Below, one piece after another: positions 16,181 to 30,745 of a stretch of DNA of 64,000 nucleotides; position 1 is the first letter of the stretch; each line of letters starts with the position of its first letter. The notes beneath the pieces were generated by a model, which searched no databases, was not told where the DNA came from, and saw only the letters and a program-made list of their open reading frames with translations. The stretch is from NCBI RefSeq assembly GCF_008017415.1, contig NZ_VRSV01000002.1, positions 1,341,208 through 1,405,207 of the forward strand, written 5' to 3'. This DNA comes from Microbacterium hatanonis. GTDB lineage: Bacteria > Actinomycetota > Actinomycetes > Actinomycetales > Microbacteriaceae. Made by a program: the position numbers and the translations under genes.

Positions 16181-17113
16181 TCAGCCCTGGGCGAGCGATT
16201 CGATGTAGCGCAGCAGCACTCCCTCACGGAGCGCCCACGGCGAGACCTCGAGCTCGTCGACGTCCATGGCCTTCATCGCCTGGTGCAGCACGACCGCACC
16301 GGCGACGATCTGGAACGTGCGATCGGGGGTGATCCCGGGAAGCTCCTGCCGCGCCTCGGCGGGGATGCGCGCGAGACGCGGTATCCAGTCCTTCAACGCC
16401 GCGCGCGGCAGCACCATGCGTTCGATCCCCGACCAGCCCGGTACGGGGAATCCCGCGAGCTTCGCGAGGGAACGGATGGCCTTCGACGACCCGACGACAT
16501 GATCGGGGCGTGGGAGTGCGGCGAACCTCTCGGCGACGGGGGCCAGCACGGATGCGGCGTGGTCGCGCAGGGCCTCGATCTCGTCGTCGCGGGGAGGGTC
16601 GTCGGGAAGGAACTGCACCGTCATCCGGCCCGCGCCCAATGCGACGGATTCTGCGAGGTCGGGGAGTTCGTCGGCGCCGCCGGCGATCTCGAGCGAACCG
16701 CCGCCGATGTCGAAGAGCAGGATCTGACCGGCCGACCACCCGAACCACCGCCGCACGGCGAGGAACGTGAAGCGGGCCTCGGTCTCTCCGCCGAGCACCT
16801 GCAGCGGCTGGCCGAGAGCCGCCTCGATGCGCGCGATCACCTCGGCGCCGTTGACGGCGTCGCGGACGGCGGAGGTCGCCGTGGCCAGCAGCTCGTCGAC
16901 GCCCTCGGTCTCGGCGCGGTGCCGCGCGCGGGTCACGGCTTCGACGAGGGCGCTCACGCCCTCCTCGGAGATCGCGCCGTCGGGAGTGAGGTACCGCATC
17001 AGGCGCAGGACCGTGCGGTCGCTCGTCCGTGCGGTCGGGCGCCCTCCGGCCCTGGCCGTCGCCACGAGCAGATGGACGGTGTTCGAACCGATGTCGAGAA
17101 CCCCGAGACGCAC
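16181..17113 (-). CDS. Exopolyphosphatase / pppGpp phosphohydrolase (Ppx/GppA)
   Basis: Cytosolic hydrolase of inorganic polyphosphate, possibly of (p)ppGpp as well, with the actin-like ATPase fold. It has 310 residues, the short actinobacterial form. Motifs are LDIGSNTVHLLV at the N-terminus, ATSAVRDAVNG (about 83-93), the Glu in GGETEARFTF, and the phosphate loop LLFDIGGGSLEI (about 136-147). The GTG start is directly preceded by TAAGGT-N6, a leaderless signal, mirrored by the divergent coaA promoter. It ends 13 nt from the flavin reductase stop. Confidence 0.9.
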   Translation of the reverse strand: MRLGVLDIGSNTVHLLVATARAGGRPTARTSDRTVLRLMRYLTPDGAISEEGVSALVEAVTRARHRAETEGVDELLATATSAVRDAVNGAEVIARIEAALGQPLQVLGGETEARFTFLAVRRWFGWSAGQILLFDIGGGSLEIAGGADELPDLAESVALGAGRMTVQFLPDDPPRDDEIEALRDHAASVLAPVAERFAALPRPDHVVGSSKAIRSLAKLAGFPVPGWSGIERMVLPRAALKDWIPRLARIPAEARQELPGITPDRTFQIVAGAVVLHQAMKAMDVDELEVSPWALREGVLLRYIESLAQG

Positions 17114-17119
17114 CCTCCG

Positions 17120-17177
17120 ACCTTACCGGCGGCGCGTCGGCTGCCTGCGCAGGGTGTCGGTCGGCCGGAGGTAGGGT
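17120..17177. promoter_or_regulatory. Back-to-back leaderless promoters of ppx and coaA
   Basis: On the minus strand TAAGGT (17125-17120) and on the plus strand TAGGGT (17172-17177) each lie six bases before a GTG start. Both have the identical six-base spacer CGGAGG. The two -10 elements are only 46 bp apart. Confidence 0.6.
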
Positions 17178-17183
17178 CGGAGG

Positions 17184-18137
17184 GTGTCCGCTGCCGAGAC
17201 CGCTGCACCCGCACCGTCGCTGAGCCCGTATCGCGACATCGCCCGCGCCGAGTGGGCGCGGATGGCCGCAGGCATGCCGCAGCCGCTCACCGAGACCGAG
17301 GTCGTGCAGCTGCGCGGAATCGGAGACCGGCTCGACCTGCGCGAGGTCCGCGAGGTGTACCTGCCCCTCAGCCGGCTGCTCAGTCTCTACGCCATGGCCA
17401 CTCGACGGCTCGGTGCCGCGACGAGCGACTTCCTCGGCGAGCCCGATGCCACCACTCCCTTCGTCATCGGCGTCGCGGGGTCGGTCGCCGTCGGCAAGTC
17501 CACGATCGCGCGTCTGCTGCGCGAGCTGATGAGCCGGTGGTCCGACACGCCACGGGTGGAGCTCGTCACCACCGACGGCTTCCTCTACTCCAACGACGAA
17601 CTCGAGCGGCGCGGCATCATGCACCGCAAGGGGTTCCCCGAGTCGTACGACCGCCGCGCCCTGGTCGATTTCGTCAGCCGCGTCAAGAGCGGCGATCCCG
17701 TGGTGCAGGCGCCGTTCTATTCGCACATGCGGTACGACATCATGCCCGACGCGCACGTCACCGTGAACCGTCCCGACGTGGTCATCGTGGAGGGGCTGAA
17801 CGTCCTGCAACCACCGCCCTCGCCGAACGAGGTGGCCGTCAGCGACCTGTTCGACTTCTCCATCTACGTCGACGCGCACGCCGCCGACATCGAAGCCTGG
17901 TACGTCAGCCGGTTCCTGGCTCTGCGTCAGGGCGCGTTCGCCGATCCCACCTCCTACTTCCGTGTCTTCGCCGAGCTCAGCGATGACGAGGCGGTACAGA
18001 CGGCATTGAAGTACTGGAACGAGATCAACCTCCCCAACCTGAAGGAGAACGTCCTCCCGACCCGTCACCGGGCGACCCTGGTGCTGCAGAAATCAGCCGA
18101 CCACTCGGTCGAGCGCGTGCTTCTGCGCAAGGTCTGA
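17184..18137 (+). CDS. coaA: Pantothenate kinase, type I
   Basis: First enzyme of coenzyme A synthesis: phosphorylates pantothenate with ATP in the cytosol. It has 317 residues, typical for type I. The P-loop [12 protein letters not shown] is at about residues 95-106, followed by the family blocks [29 protein letters not shown] and [15 protein letters not shown]. The conserved C-terminal stretch [15 protein letters not shown] is present. The start is GTG at 17184 with TAGGGT six bases upstream. The adhesin operon is downstream, after a 288-nt gap. Confidence 0.96.
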   Translation: MSAAETAAPAPSLSPYRDIARAEWARMAAGMPQPLTETEVVQLRGIGDRLDLREVREVYLPLSRLLSLYAMATRRLGAATSDFLGEPDATTPFVIGVAGSVAVGKSTIARLLRELMSRWSDTPRVELVTTDGFLYSNDELERRGIMHRKGFPESYDRRALVDFVSRVKSGDPVVQAPFYSHMRYDIMPDAHVTVNRPDVVIVEGLNVLQPPPSPNEVAVSDLFDFSIYVDAHAADIEAWYVSRFLALRQGAFADPTSYFRVFAELSDDEAVQTALKYWNEINLPNLKENVLPTRHRATLVLQKSADHSVERVLLRKV

Positions 18138-18236
18138 CGACGCGGCATCCCTTCCACCCGTGGTGGCGCGCCTGTCGTGCGCCCGTCGTCCGCGCCGGCT
18201 CGGAGGTCGGTGCGATCGCGTGATCCCGTCGGATCC

Positions 18237-18289
18237 CAGTAGGCACTACTGAGATCACGGAGTCGACGCGCCTCAGTAGTACCGGTACT
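18237..18289 (+). promoter_or_regulatory. Nested palindromes upstream of the large surface-protein gene
   Basis: The 288-nt gap after coaA contains CAGTAG-GCA-CTACTG (18237-18251), an 8-bp inverted repeat CTACTGAG/CTCAGTAG (18246-18253 and 18272-18279), and the perfect palindrome AGTACCGGTACT (18278-18289). They are about 140 nt upstream of the start codon and look like regulator sites. No gene is visible in the gap. Confidence 0.45.
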
Positions 18290-18425
18290 CGGGAATACCT
18301 ACGGGCATGCCCCAGCAACTGTTCAGGTCGCTCACAGGTTCACCTACGTTCGGGGCTAACGCCGCGCGCTCGCCCACAGATGCGCGGAGATCGTCAATGA
18401 CGGCCGGAGCCGGGAGCAGCACACC

Positions 18426-23672
<5,247 letters not shown>

Positions 23673-23676
23673 GGCG

Positions 23677-24585
23677 GTGGGTAAGCCTCGGGCGGGCTTC
23701 CCCACCGTCACAACCAACGCCGCCGGTGACGGAACCACTCCGTCGCCGGCGGCGGCCCCTCCTCGCGGAGGGCCGGTCATGGCGGTCGCGACGGCCCTGA
23801 CGCTGGTGATCGTCGCCGGCTACGTGTTCATCAGTGCCGCGTTCACTTTTCCGCCGAGCGCGGCGCAGGCCACCGTGCGCCAGACCTTCGCTCCATACTT
23901 CTCGCAGCAGTGGAACGTGTTCGCCCCGAACATCATGCGGTCGAACCGCGAGCTCCAGGTGCAGGTGCAGTGGCGCGAGGACGGCGAGCTCGTCCACAGC
24001 GACTGGATCGACGTGACGAACATCGAATTCGCGGCGGCCCGCGGCATCCCGCTTCCCTCTCGCATCTCGAAGAGCTCGTTCAACGCGGCCCAGGCCTACA
24101 TGTCGCGCTACAACTCCCTGTCGAGCCCCCAGAAGACCCGGGTGCGCGACACCTTCATCGAAGCGTTGGGGGGCGGAGAGTTCGCGCCGATACAGGACTC
24201 CACACTGCTCGACGAGATCGACGCCGCGGGATCCGATGGCGGTGACGAGGAGTTCGAACCGGTCACCGATTCCGATGTCGTCGACGAGAGCGCCGCGACC
24301 GAGGCGAGCGGCAACCGCTCGGCCGTCGTGCGGTTCCTGCGGTACGACTACATGCTGGTGCGCTTCGCGGCCGCGTTCGGCTCCGCATACTTCGACCAGG
24401 ACGTAGAGCGCGTCCGCTGGCGTGTCGAGACACAGCGCACCAACGACTTCCTGCACCGGTTCGACGATGAACCGCAGTCGGAGGCTTCGGTCGTCACCTT
24501 CGGATGGCGCCAGCCCGGTCGTGAGGTCGACCCCGAAGTGCTCGCCATCTTCGACGACGTCGTGGAGAGGTACACCGGACGATGA
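23677..24585 (+). CDS. DUF5819 family membrane-anchored protein
   Basis: A 302-residue protein of unknown function. A proline-rich cytoplasmic tail of about 35 residues precedes one membrane helix (about 36-58), so the rest is extracytoplasmic. The phrase FAPYFSQQWNVFAPNIMRSNRELQVQVQW is the DUF5819 hallmark. An acidic, low-complexity insertion lies at about 180-210. The GTG start is only 4 nt after the surface-protein stop, and the end overlaps the HTTM gene by 4 nt. DUF5819 and HTTM genes are commonly paired, so they probably form one functional unit. Confidence 0.85.
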   Translation: MGKPRAGFPTVTTNAAGDGTTPSPAAAPPRGGPVMAVATALTLVIVAGYVFISAAFTFPPSAAQATVRQTFAPYFSQQWNVFAPNIMRSNRELQVQVQWREDGELVHSDWIDVTNIEFAAARGIPLPSRISKSSFNAAQAYMSRYNSLSSPQKTRVRDTFIEALGGGEFAPIQDSTLLDEIDAAGSDGGDEEFEPVTDSDVVDESAATEASGNRSAVVRFLRYDYMLVRFAAAFGSAYFDQDVERVRWRVETQRTNDFLHRFDDEPQSEASVVTFGWRQPGREVDPEVLAIFDDVVERYTGR

Positions 24586-25739
24586 CCGACACGCGCACTC
24601 CGGAACAGCCGCCTCGTACACCACGTCTGGGTCGTATCCCGAGTCCGGCGCGGCTGTGGACCGGTCTTTCCGGATGGCTCACCGAGCGCAAGCACTCCAC
24701 GATCAGCTTCTCCGTGATGCGCGTGCTGCTCTCGGCGGCGATGCTCGCGGTTCTCGTGCCCAGCCTCCCCGACCGTCACTACCTGTGGGGCGCGGGGTCG
24801 TGGTGGGTCGAGCCCGAGGCGAGCCGGCGCGGATGGTGGGAGCCGCTGCGTCTTCTCTTCTCCAAAGACAGCATCCTTCTGTTCGACATCGCCTACGGGG
24901 CCTTGCTGGTGCTGGTGCTCGTCTTCCTCGCCGGCTGGAAGACGCGCTGGGTCACCCCGGTGCTGCTCCTGTTCTGGGTGGGGCTGTCCACCAACAGCAC
25001 GCTGCTCACGAACGGTGGCGACACGCTCATGCGGATCGTGCTGCTGTTCGCGGTCTTCGCCGACCTCAGCTCCCACTTCTCGGTGGACGCGTGGCTGCGA
25101 CGTCGACGAGGAGGGGTCTCCGGGCCTCGCCCGCGGTGGCTGCGGAGCGTGCCGGCATGGGTGTCGAACTGGGCGCACAACACCGTGCTGATCCTGTGCG
25201 TCTACCAGATCCTGCTGGTGTATCTCGTCTCGTCGGTGCTGAAGCTGGCCGGTGAGGAATGGCTGCAGGGAACGGCCATCTACTACGCGCTCAGCATCGA
25301 CCAGTTCCGTGTGCTCCCGGGCCTCAGCGACCTGGTCTGGCAGTTCACGCCCGGCGTGATGGTGGCGACCTGGACGGCACTGTGGGTGCAGCTGCTCTTC
25401 CCCGTGCTGATCCTCTGGCGACCGACCCGTTACGTCGCTGTCGTACTGATCACGGGTATGCACCTCGGCATCGCGGTCCTGCTCGGGCTCTGGCCCTTCT
25501 CGCTGACGATGATCGCGCTCGATCTCCTGCTCGTGCGCGATCGGTCGTGGACACGCGCGTGGGGAGGCGCGAGAAGGGTCGGTCGGGCCGCGAGACGCGT
25601 GATCGACGACGCGTGGGCGGTCGACGGCGGAGCCGGCCGGGGGAGCGGTGGCACCCCGCGGGGGCGTACTCGCCCGGTCCGAGGGCCTCGACGTCCGACC
25701 CGCGAGCCCCAGCCCACGCCCGACAGCCGGGCGCTCTGA
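24582..25739 (+). CDS. HTTM domain protein (vitamin-K-dependent gamma-carboxylase-like)
   Basis: Multi-pass membrane protein of 385 residues. The HTTM domain family includes the membrane part of vitamin-K-dependent gamma-carboxylase. About seven hydrophobic segments are visible from residue 44 to 320, for example VLLSAAMLAVLVPSL, IAYGALLVLVLVFLAG, and TPVLLLFWVGLSTNS. The loop LTNGGDTLMRIVLLFAVFADL is characteristic of the family. The C-terminal 55 residues are basic and proline-rich and should be cytoplasmic. It overlaps the DUF5819 gene (ATGA). Enzymatic activity is not proven for bacterial HTTM proteins of this type. Confidence 0.88.
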   Translation: MTDTRTPEQPPRTPRLGRIPSPARLWTGLSGWLTERKHSTISFSVMRVLLSAAMLAVLVPSLPDRHYLWGAGSWWVEPEASRRGWWEPLRLLFSKDSILLFDIAYGALLVLVLVFLAGWKTRWVTPVLLLFWVGLSTNSTLLTNGGDTLMRIVLLFAVFADLSSHFSVDAWLRRRRGGVSGPRPRWLRSVPAWVSNWAHNTVLILCVYQILLVYLVSSVLKLAGEEWLQGTAIYYALSIDQFRVLPGLSDLVWQFTPGVMVATWTALWVQLLFPVLILWRPTRYVAVVLITGMHLGIAVLLGLWPFSLTMIALDLLLVRDRSWTRAWGGARRVGRAARRVIDDAWAVDGGAGRGSGGTPRGRTRPVRGPRRPTREPQPTPDSRAL

Positions 25740-25756
25740 CCTGTCGCGGGCCGGTT

Positions 25757-25818
25757 CGGGGCGCGTTCCTCGCCTCGGGGCGGGGTATTGCGCGCCTCAA
25801 CCGGAGGAACGCGCCCCG
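25757..25818. repeat. Long inverted repeat between HTTM and glmS genes
   Basis: Perfect 15-bp arms CGGGGCGCGTTCCTC/GAGGAACGCGCCCCG enclose a 32-nt spacer. It fills much of the 157-nt gap and is followed by the glmS promoter TAGGAT at 25883, eight bases before the start codon. It may terminate the upstream operon. Confidence 0.6.
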
Positions 25819-25896
25819 ATCCCGCGCCGCCGTGTCGGCGGGGCGGGCGCGCGTTCGAAGCCGACGGACAGGTCGCCGCGCCTAGGATGAATCCCT

Positions 25897-27747
25897 ATGT
25901 GCGGAATCATCGGATACGTCGGCCCCCGGCAGAGTCAGAGCATCCTTCTCGCGGGCCTCGCCCGACTCGAATACCGCGGATACGACTCGGCCGGTGTCGC
26001 CGTGATCGACGCCGATGGCGGCCTCGGCATGCGCAAGCGCGCGGGCAAGCTCGCGGTGCTGCGCGACGATCTCGTCGAGCACCCGCTGAGCGACGGCACC
26101 ACCGGCATCGGGCACACCCGGTGGGCGACCCACGGCGGACCGACCGACTCCAACGCGCACCCGCACCTGGCCGACGACGACAAGCTCGCCGTCATCCACA
26201 ACGGCATCATCGAGAACTTCTCCGAGCTGAAGGCTGAACTGGTCAGCGACGGCTACACGTTCCTCAGCCAGACCGACACCGAGGTCGCAGCCGTGCTCAT
26301 CGGTCGCGAGTACCGCAGGACCGGCGACCTCGTCGCCGCGTTCCGTGCCGTCGTCTCCCGTCTGGAGGGCGCCTACACGCTCCTCGCGATGCACCAGGAC
26401 CACCCGGGACTCGTCGTCGGCGCGCGCCGCAACTCGCCGCTGGTGATCGGTCTGGGCGACGGCGAGAACTTCCTCGGCTCCGATGTCGCCGCCTTCGTCG
26501 AGCACACGCGCCACGCGCTGGCCATCGGACAGGACGAGATCGTGGCGATCACCCCGTCGGGCGTCGAGGTCACCGACTTCGCCGGCGCACCGGTCGAGGT
26601 CGAACCGTTCGAGGTGACCTGGGACGCCTCGGCGGCGGAGAAGGGCGGATGGTCGTCGTTCATGGCCAAGGAGGTCTCGGAAGAGCCCGACGCCGTCTCC
26701 AACACGCTCCGCGGCCGCCTCCACGACGGTGCTGTCGTCATCCCCGAGCTCGAAGGACTCGACGACCTGTTCCGCGACGTATCGCGGGTCATCGTCATCG
26801 CCTGCGGAACCGCCGCCTACGCCGGCCAGGTCGGCAAGTACGCCCTCGAGCAGTGGACCCGCGTGCCGGTCGACGTCGAACTCGCCCACGAGTTCCGCTA
26901 CCGCGATCCGGTGCTCGGCCCCGACACTCTCGTCGTCTCCATCAGCCAGTCGGGCGAGACCATGGACACCCTGATGGCGGTGAAGTACGCGCGTGAGCGC
27001 GGTGCGAAGACCCTGTCGATCTGCAACACGCAGGGCGCGACGATCCCGCGCGAGTCCGACGCGGTCGTCTACACCCACGCCGGCCCGGAGGTCGCCGTCG
27101 CCTCGACCAAGGCATTCGTCGCGCAGATCACCGCGCTCTACCTCTTCGGCCTCCACGTCGCGCGCCTGCGCGGGTCGCTCTCGCCCGTCGAGATCGCCGA
27201 CCACGTGGTCGAGCTCGAGGCGGTGCCGGGCAAGATCGCGCAGATCCTCGAGCGCGAGCAGCCCCGCATCGAGCAGTTCGCGCACTGGATGGCCGACACG
27301 CGCTCCGTGCTCTTCCTCGGTCGGCACGTCGGTTTCCCGATCGCGATGGAGGGCGCGCTCAAGCTGAAGGAGCTCGCGTACATCCACGCCGAGGGGTTCG
27401 CCGCCGGTGAGCTGAAGCACGGCCCCATCGCACTCATCGAAGCCGGACAGCCGGTGTTCGTGATCGTCCCCTCGCCGCGCGGCTCGGGCGAGCTGCACCG
27501 CAAGGTGATCTCGAGCATCGAGGAGATCAGCGCCCGCGGCGCCCGGGTCATCGCGATCGCCGAGGAAGGCGACGCGGCCGTGCTCCCGCAGGCCGACGAG
27601 GTGCTCCGCATCCCGCTCGCGGGGCCCCTGTTCGAGCCGCTGCTCGCCGTCGTGCCGCTGCACATCTTCGCGATGGGGCTCGCGACGGCGAAGGGTCTCG
27701 ACGTCGACCAGCCGCGCAACCTCGCGAAGTCCGTCACGGTCGAATAG
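25897..27747 (+). CDS. glmS: Glutamine-fructose-6-phosphate aminotransferase (isomerizing)
   Basis: Makes glucosamine-6-phosphate from fructose-6-phosphate and glutamine, the first step to UDP-GlcNAc. It has 616 residues, full length. The catalytic Cys2 of the glutamine amidotransferase domain (MCGIIGYVG) is present, with HTRWATHG and the phrase HNGIIENF. Two SIS sugar-isomerase domains follow (CGTAAYAG with SQSGETMDTLMA, and LGRHVGFPIAMEGALKLKE), ending in the conserved RNLAKSVTVE. TAGGAT lies eight bases before the ATG, implying an almost leaderless mRNA. It heads the cluster through 33415. Confidence 0.98.
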   Translation: MCGIIGYVGPRQSQSILLAGLARLEYRGYDSAGVAVIDADGGLGMRKRAGKLAVLRDDLVEHPLSDGTTGIGHTRWATHGGPTDSNAHPHLADDDKLAVIHNGIIENFSELKAELVSDGYTFLSQTDTEVAAVLIGREYRRTGDLVAAFRAVVSRLEGAYTLLAMHQDHPGLVVGARRNSPLVIGLGDGENFLGSDVAAFVEHTRHALAIGQDEIVAITPSGVEVTDFAGAPVEVEPFEVTWDASAAEKGGWSSFMAKEVSEEPDAVSNTLRGRLHDGAVVIPELEGLDDLFRDVSRVIVIACGTAAYAGQVGKYALEQWTRVPVDVELAHEFRYRDPVLGPDTLVVSISQSGETMDTLMAVKYARERGAKTLSICNTQGATIPRESDAVVYTHAGPEVAVASTKAFVAQITALYLFGLHVARLRGSLSPVEIADHVVELEAVPGKIAQILEREQPRIEQFAHWMADTRSVLFLGRHVGFPIAMEGALKLKELAYIHAEGFAAGELKHGPIALIEAGQPVFVIVPSPRGSGELHRKVISSIEEISARGARVIAIAEEGDAAVLPQADEVLRIPLAGPLFEPLLAVVPLHIFAMGLATAKGLDVDQPRNLAKSVTVE

Positions 27748-27779
27748 GCACCGCCCGCAGGGCGCAGAAGGAGCACTCG

Positions 27780-28145
27780 GTGATCGTCGGCATCGGCGTC
27801 GACCTGGTCGACATCGCACGGTTCGAGCGGTCGATCGTGCGTACCCCTCGGCTGCTCACGCGGTTGTTCTCGCCGGACGAGCGGATGCTGAAGCCGCGGT
27901 CGCTCGCTGCACGCTACGCCGCGAAGGAAGCCCTCATCAAGGCTCTCGGCGGCTCCGACGGCGTGCACTGGAGCGAGATCGAGATCGCGTCCGAAGCATC
28001 CGGGAGGCCTCTGTTCCGTCTGTCCGGATCGACGGCGGCCGTGCTCACCGAGCGCGGCATCACCGCCGTGCACCTCTCGATGAGCCACGACGCGGGAATC
28101 GCGACGGCCTACGTGGTCGCCGAAGCAGAGAAGGGTGCGGCATGA
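27780..28145 (+). CDS. acpS: Holo-[acyl-carrier-protein] synthase
   Basis: Transfers 4'-phosphopantetheine from CoA to acyl carrier protein in the cytosol. It has 121 residues, typical of the short AcpS type. The N-terminal motif IVGIGVDLVDIARFE and the second motif RYAAKEALIKALGG are the metal and CoA binding signatures. GTG start with AGAAGGAG upstream. The stop overlaps the alr start by 4 nt. Its substrate CoA pathway is represented by coaA in the same window. Confidence 0.96.
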   Translation: MIVGIGVDLVDIARFERSIVRTPRLLTRLFSPDERMLKPRSLAARYAAKEALIKALGGSDGVHWSEIEIASEASGRPLFRLSGSTAAVLTERGITAVHLSMSHDAGIATAYVVAEAEKGAA

Positions 28146-29266
28146 ACCGACTCCCCACCGGACGCCTGCGCGAAGCGCGCATCGACGTCGAGGCGATCGC
28201 TGACAACGTACGACACCTCCGACGGCTCACCGACTCCGAGGTCATCGCCGTGGTCAAGGCCGACGGGTACGGGCACGGAGCTTTCCGCTCGGCCGTCGCC
28301 GCGCTGCAGGGCGGGGCCACCCGCATCGGTGTCGCCGACGTCGCGGAAGCGCTCGCGCTGCGCCGCGCGGGGATCCGCGCACCGATCCTGGCCTGGTTGC
28401 ACGCGCCGGGGGAGACGTTCGACGACGCGGTCGCCGCCGACATCGAGCTCGGCATCTCCGGACTCGATCAGCTGCTGCAGGTCGCTGCCGCCGCATCCAC
28501 GTCGCGCCCCGTCTCGGTGCATCTCAAGATCGAGACCGGCCTGTCGCGCAACGGGATCGCCCCCGCCGATTACCGAGTGGTCTTCGCGGAGGCCGCGCGC
28601 CTCGAGCGCATCGGCAAGCTCACGGTCGTCGGACTCTTCTCGCACCTGTCGAACACCTCTCCCGAAGACGACCGCGCCGCGCTCGCCGCGTTCCAGGAGG
28701 GCGTCGTGCTGGCGGCGTCGGCGGGGCTCCACCCGCCGCTGCGCCACATCGCCGCGACCCACGCCGCCATCGCCCTGCCGGAGTCGCGGATGGGATGCGT
28801 GCGTATCGGCATCGGCATCTACGGACTCTCGCCGTTCGCCGATCGCTCGTCGGCCGACCTCGGTCTTCGGCCGGCGATGACGCTGCGCTCGGTGGTGGCC
28901 GCGGTGCGCCGGGTGCCAGCGGGTACGGGCGTGTCGTACGGGTACGACTACCGCACCGAGCGCGACACCACCCTCGCTCTCGTGCCGTTGGGCTACGCCG
29001 ACGGCGTGCCGCGGCAGGCCTCGGGATCGGGGCCCGTCCGCATCGGCGGCGCCGAGTACCGCGTCGCCGGACGTATCGCGATGGATCAGTTCGTCGTCGA
29101 CGTCGGCGACGCCCCCGTCGCGGTCGGCGACGAGGTCGTCCTGTTCGGCGACCCGACCCTCGGATTCCCCGCCGCATCGGACTGGGCGGATGCCGCCGGC
29201 ACGATCGACTACGAGATCGTCACCCGCATCGGCCCGCGCGTGCCGCGCGTGCAGGTGTCGTCGTGA
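28142..29266 (+). CDS. alr: Alanine racemase
   Basis: PLP enzyme that converts L-Ala to D-Ala for peptidoglycan. It has 374 residues. The PLP lysine is in VVKADGYGHGA (Lys near residue 39), and the second catalytic residue, Tyr, is in the GVSYGYDYRTERDT region. The conserved blocks HLKIETGLSRNGI, RIGIGIYG and LGYADGVPR are present. It overlaps acpS and tsaE by 4 nt each, so translation of the whole block is coupled. Confidence 0.97.
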   Translation: MNRLPTGRLREARIDVEAIADNVRHLRRLTDSEVIAVVKADGYGHGAFRSAVAALQGGATRIGVADVAEALALRRAGIRAPILAWLHAPGETFDDAVAADIELGISGLDQLLQVAAAASTSRPVSVHLKIETGLSRNGIAPADYRVVFAEAARLERIGKLTVVGLFSHLSNTSPEDDRAALAAFQEGVVLAASAGLHPPLRHIAATHAAIALPESRMGCVRIGIGIYGLSPFADRSSADLGLRPAMTLRSVVAAVRRVPAGTGVSYGYDYRTERDTTLALVPLGYADGVPRQASGSGPVRIGGAEYRVAGRIAMDQFVVDVGDAPVAVGDEVVLFGDPTLGFPAASDWADAAGTIDYEIVTRIGPRVPRVQVSS

Positions 29267-29766
29267 CCGTCCCCGCCGAGCTGCTCGGCACGCGCGAGGT
29301 CACGACCGCGGCCGACATGGACGGGCTCGGCCGCGCGATCGGTGCCGCCCTCGAGCCGGGCGACGTCGTCGTGCTGAACGGTCCGCTGGGGGCCGGGAAG
29401 ACCACGCTGACGCGGGGGATCGGTGCCGGTCTCGGGATCCGCGGGCCGGTGCAGAGCCCCACCTTCGTGCTCGCCCGGACGCATCCGTCCCTGGTCGGCG
29501 GCCCACCCCTCGTGCACGTCGATGCCTACCGGCTCGGGTCGGCGGTGGAGCTCGACGACCTCGACATCGACGTCGACCGTTCCGTCGTCGTGGTGGAGTG
29601 GGGCGGCGGCATGGCCGAGCACCTCGCCGACGCGTGGTGGGAGATCGATCTGGTCCGTCAGACGGGCGGACGCGGCATCGATACGGCCTGCGGCGACCTC
29701 TCGCGCGCGAGCGCCGACCTCGACGCCGACGCGCCGCGGACGGTCACGATCTCGCGGCGGCCCTGA
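29263..29766 (+). CDS. tsaE: tRNA t6A37 biosynthesis ATPase TsaE
   Basis: Small P-loop ATPase that works with TsaB and TsaD in N6-threonylcarbamoyl-adenosine formation on ANN-reading tRNAs. It has 167 residues from the GTG at 29263, which overlaps the alr stop. The Walker A loop GPLGAGKTTLTRGIGAGLG is near residue 42; the family blocks VQSPTFVLA, HVDAYRLGS and VVVEWGGG follow. Its last 23 nt overlap the end of the convergent hydrolase gene. Confidence 0.95.
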   Translation: MTVPAELLGTREVTTAADMDGLGRAIGAALEPGDVVVLNGPLGAGKTTLTRGIGAGLGIRGPVQSPTFVLARTHPSLVGGPPLVHVDAYRLGSAVELDDLDIDVDRSVVVVEWGGGMAEHLADAWWEIDLVRQTGGRGIDTACGDLSRASADLDADAPRTVTISRRP

Positions 29767-30682
29767 GGGCGGGCGCCGCTGTGGGGGCGATCACGTCCGC
29801 GAGGGCCGTCAGCACTTCGTCGGCACGCTCGACGCCCGCGTAGTGGCCGGCGTCAGGCAGGCGCACCGCCGAGAAGTCCCTGATCCTGCGGGCGAACCAC
29901 GCGTCGTCGGACGGAGGGGAGAACACGTCGCGCTCTCCGGCGACAGACCGCACGGCACAGCGGATGCGTCGCCAGCGGCGATCGTCGTAGGTGCGCGCCG
30001 CTCGGGCTGCGCGCAAGAACGCGACCGGCCGGATCTCGTCGGCAAGGGCGTCCGACACCGAACGATCGACCTCGTTCGGATGGCGGAACAGCGGGGCCGC
30101 GAAGGCGCGGAGGAGTCCGACGTTCCGCAGGAAGCGAAGGAGCGGATCCGACGCGCGGCCGAGTCCGTGCAGGACGCGCATGGCGAGCAGCATGCCCGCG
30201 AACCCGGGAAGCCGGAGCCCGCCATGGAAGGGGCGGCGGAGGACGTCGAGCACCCCGCCGCCGCTCGCGGAGACGAGGCCGACCGCGAGCGTCTCCTCCG
30301 GATGCCTGGCGGCGATGTCGAGGGCGACGAAGCCGCCGAGGGAATGCCCGACCAGTCGCCACCGGTCGTATCCCAGAGCGCGGACGACATCGACGATGGC
30401 CGCGGACAGATGCTCGAGCGACGGGGCGCGCACGCCGCTGTCGCCCCAGCCCGGGAGATCGATCAGCACGACGTCGGTCAGCGGGTGCGTGGAGCGGTCG
30501 GCTGCCGCGAGCAGCGGCGTCCAGGTCGTCCACCGTGCCGCAGCGCCATGGAGCATCACCACGGCCGGACCGCCGGCGCGCCGTCCTGCATACGAGGTGA
30601 CCGCACCGACGGCCGTCGGCACGACGACCCGGCTCAGCCCCAGGGGGGCCTCGTTCACTTCGAGGGCGGTCGGCGCGGTCAC
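29744..30682 (-). CDS. Alpha/beta-hydrolase
   Basis: Cytosolic hydrolase of 312 residues with an alpha/beta fold. The oxyanion region HGAAARWTTW, the nucleophile elbow GHSLGG (Ser near residue 112), and a late DAGHYAGVER carrying the catalytic His are visible. The start is taken as GTG at 30682; the frame stays open upstream but there it overlaps tsaB on the other strand. It sits on the opposite strand inside the tsaE-tsaB gap, an insertion relative to the usual tsaE-tsaB-rimI-tsaD order. The substrate is unknown. Confidence 0.8.
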   Translation of the reverse strand: MTAPTALEVNEAPLGLSRVVVPTAVGAVTSYAGRRAGGPAVVMLHGAAARWTTWTPLLAAADRSTHPLTDVVLIDLPGWGDSGVRAPSLEHLSAAIVDVVRALGYDRWRLVGHSLGGFVALDIAARHPEETLAVGLVSASGGGVLDVLRRPFHGGLRLPGFAGMLLAMRVLHGLGRASDPLLRFLRNVGLLRAFAAPLFRHPNEVDRSVSDALADEIRPVAFLRAARAARTYDDRRWRRIRCAVRSVAGERDVFSPPSDDAWFARRIRDFSAVRLPDAGHYAGVERADEVLTALADVIAPTAAPALRAAARS

Positions 30683-30745
30683 GTGCTCTATTCGTGGCCG
30701 CAGCCCCTTCGGATGGCCGGCGGCGGAGGCGATTATCCTGGACGA

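Noticed and set aside
18300..18425. Possible c-di-AMP riboswitch before the surface-protein gene
   Set aside because: A GGCCGGAGCCGGG stretch recalled ydaO leaders, but the other conserved blocks of that riboswitch are not visible. A covariance-model search would decide.
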